Source: Nocardioides aromaticivorans (GTDB taxonomy: Bacteria; Actinomycetota; Actinomycetes; Propionibacteriales; Nocardioidaceae). From it: a DNA stretch of 64,000 nucleotides. The first letter of the stretch is position 1. Every line of letters begins with the position of its first letter. The notes beneath the pieces are model-generated. The model searched no databases. It was given only the letters and a program-made list of their open reading frames with translations, and was not told where the DNA came from. The position numbers and the translations under genes are program-made. The DNA is taken from contig NZ_JACBZM010000001.1 of NCBI RefSeq assembly GCF_013408525.1, positions 310,001 to 374,000 of the forward strand, given 5' to 3'. Below, piece by piece: positions 58,763 through 64,000 of this stretch.

Positions 58763-59023
58763 GTGGCGAACATCAAGAGCCAGATCAAGCGCAACAAGCA
58801 GAACGAGAAGCGCCACGAGCGCAACAAGGCCGTCAAGTCGGGCCTGAAGACCGCGATCCGCAAGTTCCGCGAGGCCGCCGAGGCCGGCGACAAGGACAGC
58901 GCCCTCGCGCTGGCCCAGGACGCCACGAAGAAGCTCGACAAGGCTGCTTCGAAGGGCGTCATCCACAAGAACCAGGCTGCGAACCGCAAGTCCTCGATCT
59001 CCAAGCAGGCTGCCTCTCTCTGA
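58763..59023 (+). CDS. rpsT: 30S ribosomal protein S20
   Basis: An 86-residue basic protein, [20 protein letters not shown] at the N-terminus and [20 protein letters not shown] at the C-terminus, matching S20. It binds 16S rRNA early in 30S assembly. Start GTG behind AGAGG. It is divergent from a membrane-protein gene and convergent with holA, the normal actinobacterial rpsT-holA pairing. An 86-base palindrome begins 36 bases after its stop. Confidence 0.97.
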   Translation: MANIKSQIKRNKQNEKRHERNKAVKSGLKTAIRKFREAAEAGDKDSALALAQDATKKLDKAASKGVIHKNQAANRKSSISKQAASL

Positions 59024-59058
59024 GCTTCCCTGTTCTGGCTCCGGTCCGGAGCCGCGTT

Positions 59059-59144
59059 AGTTGCCACTTTGGCCCGTTGAAATGCCCGAAAGCGGCGGTC
59101 GTCGACCGCCGCTTCTGGCATTTCAACGGGCCAAAGTGGCAACT
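59059..59144. repeat. 86-base near-perfect palindrome between rpsT and holA
   Basis: Outer arms of 28 bases (59059-59086 and 59117-59144) are perfect reverse complements. Inner arms of 12 bases (AAGCGGCGGTCG at 59090-59101 and its complement at 59103-59114) are also perfect, around one central T, with a short mismatch between the two sets. Forty base pairs can form. The right end touches the holA stop codon. This far exceeds a normal terminator and may be a repeated intergenic element, though it could end both convergent transcripts. Confidence 0.9.
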
Positions 59145-60115
59145 CAACGCTGGCGCAGGGCGGTGATGGTGAGCACCAGCCTCTCGAGCGCGTACGACGC
59201 GTCGCTCGCCGCGCCCTTGATGTCCGCGTCGGCCTGCGCGACCGCCCGGATGGCGCGGGCCAGGCCCGACTCGGTCCAGCCGCGGGCCTGGTCGCGCAGG
59301 GAGCGCAGCTTCCACGGGGGGACGCCCACCTCGCGGGCCAGGTCGGCGTCACGCATCCCGCGCGGGGCGCTGACCAGCCGGGCCAGGCCGCGCGCACTGC
59401 CGGCGAACGCCGACGTGATCAGCACCGACGCCGTGCCCGCGTCGAGCGCCCAGCGCAGCTCCTCGAGCGCCACCTGGCCGCGCCCGGCGAAGGCCGCATC
59501 CGCGACGGCGAACGACTTGGCCTCCGCCCGGCCGCCGAAGTAGCGCTTGACCTGGGACTCGCCGATCCGCTCCCCCGGGAAGTCGTTGGCGAGCTGGCTC
59601 GCCGCGCCGGCGAGCGAACGCAGGTCGCGGCCGACCGCCTCGATGAGGACGTCGGCAGCGTCGCGGTCGATGGTGGCGCCGTGGCGTCGTACCTCGTTGG
59701 CGACGAAGGCCGGGAAGTCGGAGGGCTTGAGCTCCTCGGACTTGTGCTCCGTGACCGGCTTGAGCTTGCGGAGCTTGGTGAGCACGCCGCTGCCCTTCTG
59801 GCCACCGCCGTGCACCAGGACGAGGGCGACGTCGTCGGCCGGCGCGGCGGCGTAGCCGAGCAGCCCGTCGACCGACTCGTCAGGCAGGTTCTCGAGTCCG
59901 CGGACGACGACGCAGCGCACCGCCGAGAACAGCGACGGGGCCGACATCTCGCCGAGGGAGGCGAGCGTCAGGTCGGCCGCGGGGCTGTCCGCGAACTCGG
60001 CCTCGGCGTCGTGCTCGCGCACGGCGGCCTTGACGTCGTCGACCGTGCGGGCGCCGAGGAACTCCTCCTTGCCGGTGACCAGGATGACCCGTCCCAACAC
60101 GTCAGCGGCCCGCAT
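59144..60115 (-). CDS. holA: DNA polymerase III subunit delta
   Basis: A 323-residue clamp-loader subunit that opens the beta clamp. The actinobacterial form begins VLGRVILVTGKEEFLGARTV, has VVRGLENLPDESVDGLLGY and the sensor-like region RDLRSLAGAASQLANDF; the C-terminal collar domain ends RLVLTITALRQR. The ATG at 60115 has GGGAAGG upstream; a GTG three codons earlier is possible. It is 45 bases after comEC on the same strand, the standard comEA-comEC-holA block. Confidence 0.93.
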   Translation of the reverse strand: MRAADVLGRVILVTGKEEFLGARTVDDVKAAVREHDAEAEFADSPAADLTLASLGEMSAPSLFSAVRCVVVRGLENLPDESVDGLLGYAAAPADDVALVLVHGGGQKGSGVLTKLRKLKPVTEHKSEELKPSDFPAFVANEVRRHGATIDRDAADVLIEAVGRDLRSLAGAASQLANDFPGERIGESQVKRYFGGRAEAKSFAVADAAFAGRGQVALEELRWALDAGTASVLITSAFAGSARGLARLVSAPRGMRDADLAREVGVPPWKLRSLRDQARGWTESGLARAIRAVAQADADIKGAASDASYALERLVLTITALRQR

Positions 60116-60160
60116 GGGAGACACCTTCCCACACGCGCCCGACAGGAGCGCGGGCGGCGG

Positions 60161-62503
60161 TCAGCGGTCCACGACCCGCGGGCCCCCTCCCCCGGCGACG
60201 ACCGCGATGTCGCCCTCCTCGTCGGTCCGGTGCACGTCGGCGCCCGCGGCGCGGAGGTGGTCGAGCACCTGCGCTGCCGGGTGCCCGTAGTCGTTGTCGG
60301 CACCCACGGACACGAGCGCGACCTCGGGGCGCAGGGACGCCAGCCAGTCCTCGTCCTGGTGGCGGCTGCCGTGGTGGGGCACCTTGAGGACATCGACGTC
60401 GAGGCCCGGCAGCAGCCGGGCGAGCTCGGCCTGACCGGGTGGCTCGACGTCACCGGTCAGCAGCAGCCGGAGCCCGTCGACCTCGACGACGAGGACGACG
60501 CTGGCGTCGTTGGCGGAGCTCCCGTCGCCGGCGCCCGGCACCGGGAGAGGAATGTCCGGGTGCACCACCTGGAGCACCGCGGTGCCCACCCTCCGGGTCG
60601 CGCCGTACGACGCCGTCCGCACCGGCACCCCGGCCCGGCGCGCGACGTCCTCGACCTCCTCCACCCCGGTCGGTGGGTCGAGGACCGCCGTCACCTCGAC
60701 GGCACCGACTCGGCGTCCGCGGAGCACCCCGGCCAGGCCGTCCACGTGGTCGGCGTGGAAGTGGGTGAGCACCACGAGCGGCACCTGCTCGACACCCAGC
60801 CGGTCGAGGCAGTCGTCGACGACGCCGGGGTCGGGGCCGCTGTCGACCACGACCGCCGCCCGCGGGCCGACCGACACCACCAGCGCGTCGCCCTGCCCGA
60901 CGTCGCAGGCGACCAGCACCCAGCCCTCCGGCGGCCACCCGAAGGACGGCGACGACCAGATCCGGCCGGGCACCCCGAGCACCACGACCAGCAGCAGCAC
61001 CGCGATCGAGACGCCCCAGGCGCGACGGCGCACGAGCCGGGGCAGGACGAGGGCGACGACGGCGCAGAGCCCCACGAGCAGCAGCACCGCCAGCGGCCCG
61101 GTCCCCCAGGCGATCGCCGCGCCGGGCAGGGCCGCACCCCGCTCGGCGACGGCGATGATCCACGCGACGCACCAGGCCGCGCCGGTCCCGACCAGGCGGC
61201 CCGCGACCGGGAGCACCAGCCCGACGAGCCCGCCGGCCAGGCCCAGTACGGTCGCGGGCCCCACGGCGGGTCCGGCGAGCAGGTTCGCCAGCACCGCGAC
61301 GAGGCTGACCTGCCCCGACAGGACGGCCACGACCGGCGTGCAGGCCAGCTGGGCGGCGGTCGGGACCGCCACCGCCTCCGCCAGACCGCGGGGCAGCCAG
61401 CGGGCGAGCGCCTCGGTCAGCGGCGGGCCCAGCAGCACGATGCCGCCGGTCGCCAGCACCGAGAGGGCGAAGCCCGCGGACGTGGCGAGGGTGGGATCGA
61501 CCAGCACGAGCGCCACCAGCGCGACGCCGAGCGCCCGCAGGCCCCGACGCCGTCCGTCCGGACCGAAGGCGAACAACCCGACGGTGCCCATCGCCGCGGC
61601 CCGCAGCACGCTCGGCTCGGTGCGGGCGAGCAGGACGAAGCCGACGATCCCGGCCAGCCCGACCAGCACCGACCACCGGCCGCGGACGCCCACGAACCGG
61701 GCGACCAGCAGCAGGGCGCCGACGACGAGGGTCAGGTTGGTGCCGCTCACCGCCGTCAGGTGGGTCAGTCCCGTGGTCCGGAAGTCGGCCTCGACCTCGT
61801 CGGGCAGGGCGGCGTCGTCGCCGTCGACGAGGGCCGGGACGAGGCCCGCCTGGGCCGGCGGCCGGTGCGCCACCGACGCACGGATGGACGCCCGCACGGC
61901 CCCCGCCGCGCGCCACCACGGATCGGGACCGCGGATCCGCACCGGCGGCCGGCCCGACATGAGCAGCGCGCCGACCTCCGCGCTGTCCGAGGGGGCGAGA
62001 CGTCCCTCCGCCCGCACCTGCTCGCCGAGCTCGACCGCGGCCCACACCGGGTCCCCGAGGACGACCACGGACCCACCGAGCCGTCGGCGCTCCCCGCGAG
62101 CGGTGACCTCCTCCACCCGCAGCCGTACGACGACCCGGTCGCCCCACTTCCCCTCGACGAGCCGCGGGTCGGACACCACCGTGCCGACGAGGTCGGCCGT
62201 GGCCCGGTCGCCCGCCCACGCGCTCAACGGACTCGTCGCCACCGCCTCCAGCCGCAGCAGCGAACCAGCGAGGACCGCCGCCCCGAGGACGACGGACGCC
62301 AGCACCAGCCGCTGCCGCGGCGAGGCCCGACCCCCGCGGCCCCTCCACGCGAGCGCACCGGCCGCGGCCAGCAGCCCCGCCAGCACGGGACCGGCCAGCT
62401 CGCCGGCGCGAGCGGCGGCGATCCCGCCCAGCCACGCGGCGCAGCCCAGCACCGGCACCCGGAAGTCGTGCGGAGGGCGGGTGGCGGGATCCGGCTCAGC
62501 CAC
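60161..62503 (-). CDS. comEC: ComEC/Rec2 DNA-uptake channel protein
   Basis: A 780-residue competence protein. An N-terminal DUF4131 region (about 1-190) with an OB-like part precedes the competence domain with about ten membrane helices (HLTAVSGTNLTLVVGALLLVAR to about 500). The C-terminal metallo-beta-lactamase domain has THFHADHVDGLAG (about 580), LLLTGDVEPPGQAELARL and VPHHGSRHQDEDW. It should pass single-stranded DNA into the cytoplasm, with the MBL part degrading the other strand. Start GTG. Its usual partner comEA is 1.1 kb upstream, on the far side of an oppositely oriented gene. Confidence 0.93.
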   Translation of the reverse strand: MAEPDPATRPPHDFRVPVLGCAAWLGGIAAARAGELAGPVLAGLLAAAGALAWRGRGGRASPRQRLVLASVVLGAAVLAGSLLRLEAVATSPLSAWAGDRATADLVGTVVSDPRLVEGKWGDRVVVRLRVEEVTARGERRRLGGSVVVLGDPVWAAVELGEQVRAEGRLAPSDSAEVGALLMSGRPPVRIRGPDPWWRAAGAVRASIRASVAHRPPAQAGLVPALVDGDDAALPDEVEADFRTTGLTHLTAVSGTNLTLVVGALLLVARFVGVRGRWSVLVGLAGIVGFVLLARTEPSVLRAAAMGTVGLFAFGPDGRRRGLRALGVALVALVLVDPTLATSAGFALSVLATGGIVLLGPPLTEALARWLPRGLAEAVAVPTAAQLACTPVVAVLSGQVSLVAVLANLLAGPAVGPATVLGLAGGLVGLVLPVAGRLVGTGAAWCVAWIIAVAERGAALPGAAIAWGTGPLAVLLLVGLCAVVALVLPRLVRRRAWGVSIAVLLLVVVLGVPGRIWSSPSFGWPPEGWVLVACDVGQGDALVVSVGPRAAVVVDSGPDPGVVDDCLDRLGVEQVPLVVLTHFHADHVDGLAGVLRGRRVGAVEVTAVLDPPTGVEEVEDVARRAGVPVRTASYGATRRVGTAVLQVVHPDIPLPVPGAGDGSSANDASVVLVVEVDGLRLLLTGDVEPPGQAELARLLPGLDVDVLKVPHHGSRHQDEDWLASLRPEVALVSVGADNDYGHPAAQVLDHLRAAGADVHRTDEEGDIAVVAGGGGPRVVDR

Positions 62504-62527
62504 GGGCCACGCTCCGCGGGTGCACCC

Positions 62528-62533
62528 TAGGGT
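62528..62533 (+). promoter_or_regulatory. Minus-10 element for a leaderless HPP/CBS message
   Basis: TAGGGT ends seven bases before the GTG at 62541, the spacing seen for leaderless messages in Actinobacteria. It decides for this start over a GTG at 62532, which lies inside the hexamer region. Confidence 0.45.
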
Positions 62534-62540
62534 GATCGCC

Positions 62541-63575
62541 GTGAGCCGCTACACCACTCCCGAGCTGGCGCGTGGTGCGCTCGGCGCCCTCGTCGGCATC
62601 GCCGTGGCGGGTGCGACCGCCCGCGCCGTGCCCGGCGGCCCTGAGATGCTCCCGTTCATCGTCGCCCCGATGGGGGCGTGTGCCGTGCTGCTCTTCGCGG
62701 TGCCGGCCAGCCCGCTGGCGCAGCCGTGGCCGGTGCTCGGCGGCAACCTGATCTCGACCGGGGTCGGCCTCGGCGCCCACTGGCTCGTCGACGACGTGCT
62801 GCTGGCCGCGGCCCTCGGGGTCGGCGCCGCGATCGGCACGATGATGCTGCTCGGCTGCCTCCACCCGCCCGGTGGCGCCTGCGCCCTGCTGGCGGCCACG
62901 GCCACCCCGGCGATCCACGAGCAGGGCGTCCTGTTCGTCCTCACGCCCGTCGCGGTCAACACCGCGGCGCTGCTCGTCGTGGCCGTCGCCGTCAACAACC
63001 TCACCGGCCGCCGCTACCCCCACCGCCCGGCACCACCGTCGCCGGCGAGCGCCGCGACCGAGCTCGGCATCACGACCCCGGACGTCGAGGAGGCCATGAA
63101 GCGGCTCGCGGACCGCCTCGACGTGCTCCCCGCCGACGTCGTGGCGATCGTCCGGGACGCCGAGACGCACGCCCTCGACCGCCGGCTGGGGTCGATCCCC
63201 GTCGCACGGATCATGAACCGCGACGTCGTGGTGGCCCACCCGTTCGAGTCCATCTATCGCGCCCGGACGCTCCTGGTCCAGCGCCAGGTGAAGACCCTGC
63301 CCGTGGTCGACGACGAGCGGCACGTGATCGGCGTCGTGTCGATCATCGACCTCTTCACCCGCGACCTGGTCGAGCTCGAGACCGTGGACTCGATCATGCG
63401 GACCGACGTCACCACGATCCGCGAGGACACCCCGGTCGCCGAGCTGGTCCCGGCGATGACCTCGGAGGGCTACAAGAACGTGCCCGTGGTCGACGCGGAG
63501 GACCGGCTGGTCGGGATGATCACGCGCGGCGAGCTGATCGCGGTCCTCCACCGGGCGCTGCTGGGCGCGTCCTGA
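62541..63575 (+). CDS. HPP-family membrane protein with tandem CBS domains
   Basis: A 344-residue protein. Residues about 8-150 form four membrane helices of the HPP family with its signature LHPPGGACAL (about 110-119); MLPFIVAPMGACAVLLFAVP is also typical. The C-terminal 140 residues carry two CBS domains (IMNRDVVVAHPFESIYRARTLL and IMRTDVTTIREDTPVAELVPAM), likely binding adenine nucleotides. HPP proteins in chloroplasts and cyanobacteria carry nitrite; here transport with CBS control is inferred. It is inserted in opposite orientation between comEA and comEC. Confidence 0.88.
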   Translation: MSRYTTPELARGALGALVGIAVAGATARAVPGGPEMLPFIVAPMGACAVLLFAVPASPLAQPWPVLGGNLISTGVGLGAHWLVDDVLLAAALGVGAAIGTMMLLGCLHPPGGACALLAATATPAIHEQGVLFVLTPVAVNTAALLVVAVAVNNLTGRRYPHRPAPPSPASAATELGITTPDVEEAMKRLADRLDVLPADVVAIVRDAETHALDRRLGSIPVARIMNRDVVVAHPFESIYRARTLLVQRQVKTLPVVDDERHVIGVVSIIDLFTRDLVELETVDSIMRTDVTTIREDTPVAELVPAMTSEGYKNVPVVDAEDRLVGMITRGELIAVLHRALLGAS

Positions 63576-63604
63576 CGGCGGACCTGACGGCGGACCTGAC
63601 GGCG
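63571..63604. repeat. Tandem 12-base repeat with in-frame stops after the HPP/CBS gene
   Basis: CCTGACGGCGGA occurs at 63571 and 63583, and ten bases of it again at 63595. Each carries TGA in the frame of the HPP gene (63573, 63585 and 63597), and another in-frame TGA follows at 63609. The pattern copies that at the HIT gene end, with a different sequence. Confidence 0.6.
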
Positions 63605-63627
63605 CTGCTGACCGCGTCGCCACCCCG

Positions 63628-64000
63628 TCACACCGTCACGTGGGGCGCGAGCTTCGCCAGGGTCTTCTCGCCGATCCCGTCGACCTCCAGCAGCTCGTCG
63701 ACGCTGGTGAACCCGCCGCGCTCCTCCCGCCAGCTGATGATCGCCTGCGCGGTGACCGGTCCGACATCGGGCAGCGACTCCAGCTCGGCCTGCGACGCGA
63801 GGTTGAGGTTGACCGGCGCGGCACCCGGACCGGCAGCGCTGCCCGGGCCGGACGCCCCGGCTGCCCCGGCCGGCGCACCGCGAGCGCCGACGACGATCTG
63901 CTCCCCGTCGACGAGCACCCGCGCGAGGTTGATCGAGGACAGGTCGACATTCGGCTTGGCCCCGCCGGCCGCCTCGACCGCGTCGGTGACCCGGGCGCCG
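63628..64000 (-). CDS. comEA: ComEA helix-hairpin-helix DNA receptor (5' part outside window)
   Basis: The visible 123 codons, open to the window edge, show an SLBB domain (VTDAVEAAGGAKPNVDLSSI-type, then LARVLVDGEQIVVG), a proline/alanine/glycine linker, and two helix-hairpin-helix motifs (VNLNLASQAELESLPDVGPV and GFTSVDELLEVDGIGEKTL). ComEA is membrane-anchored and binds double-stranded DNA at the cell surface for transfer to ComEC. The N-terminal membrane anchor lies outside the window. The gene precedes comEC, with the HPP/CBS gene in between. Confidence 0.93.
   Translation of the reverse strand, partial: GARVTDAVEAAGGAKPNVDLSSINLARVLVDGEQIVVGARGAPAGAAGASGPGSAAGPGAAPVNLNLASQAELESLPDVGPVTAQAIISWREERGGFTSVDELLEVDGIGEKTLAKLAPHVTV

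Noticed and set aside
59024..59143. A small gene in the rpsT-holA gap
   Set aside because: The open frames there are read through the palindrome and have no start or ribosome-binding site of note.
1..64000. tRNA, rRNA, insertion sequences, attachment sites and replication origin
   Set aside because: None was recognised on either strand by reading for tRNA arms, transposase motifs or DnaA boxes; weak matches cannot be excluded without a covariance-model search.

Overview
This 64 kb window comes from a high-GC actinobacterium, most probably Nocardioides or a close relative (Nocardioidaceae). The evidence is GC-saturated third codon positions, frequent GTG starts, many ATGA or GTGA stop/start overlaps, the actinobacterial order hrcA-dnaJ-rsmE / phoH-ybeY-CBS protein-era, the pair hemW-DUF3097, lepA, rpsT-holA-comEC-comEA, and a tmsA/tmsB pair for the 10-methyl-branched fatty acids typical of this family. 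No tRNA, rRNA, CRISPR array, insertion sequence or prophage was seen.

Layout. 1-1.9 kb: three tandem paralogous small secreted proteins. 1.9-4.7 kb: an alpha/beta hydrolase and leuA, which has a three-leucine leader peptide. 4.85-6.8 kb: a three-gene operon resembling type VII secretion accessory genes and substrates, with no secretion machinery in the window. 6.8-10.1 kb: three lipoproteins and an FMN-reductase-like protein. 10.2-12.0 kb: era coupled to a siderophore-interacting flavoprotein. 12.0-19.5 kb: the most unusual block, with a 1,567-residue exported RTX/cadherin-like/beta-helix protein, three phage-tail-collar (MdpB-like) proteins, a GNAT acetyltransferase and two related small proteins sharing an LFLVP motif. 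A palindrome close to the DosR/DevR box lies upstream. 19.7-22.3 kb: tmsB and tmsA. 22.4-25.8 kb: an ABC-2 exporter with a NarL-type two-component system as one overlapping operon. 25.9-30.9 kb: a cytidine-deaminase-like protein, DUF1330 and metallo-beta-lactamase proteins, then CorC/HlyC-type CBS protein, ybeY, phoH and a HIT protein. 31.0-34.5 kb: an ECF sigma factor, two GerMN/Gmad2 surface proteins and an AlkZ-like protein.

34.5-37.7 kb: rsmE, dnaJ and hrcA, with a CIRCE operator upstream of hrcA. An iron-box sequence in the same divergent region faces a DUF2470 (HugZ-like) gene. 38.5-42.5 kb: a metallo-beta-lactamase protein, DUF3097, and a leaderless operon with a cytidylyltransferase, a LicD-methyltransferase fusion and a coiled-coil protein. 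42.5-49.4 kb: hemW, an intradiol-dioxygenase-like lipoprotein, a fadD-type ligase, a MOSC protein, a lipoprotein and a phosphotransferase. 49.4-53 kb: lepA and a PhoD phosphatase. 52.9-58.1 kb: an NCS1 permease and YtcJ-like amidohydrolase, divergent from a LacI regulator with two matching operators. 58.1-64 kb: rpsT, holA, comEC, an HPP/CBS protein and the 3' part of comEA.

Functionally, conserved housekeeping genes (translation and ribosome maturation, heat shock, DNA uptake, replication) are interleaved with lineage-specific envelope and surface modules. Several control elements can be read directly: the leucine leader, CIRCE, the iron box, twin LacI operators, a DosR-like palindrome and an operator cluster before the ABC/two-component operon. 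Very long palindromes occupy three gene junctions (34.5, 44.7 and 59.1 kb). The octamer GTACGACG and its complement are strikingly frequent throughout.
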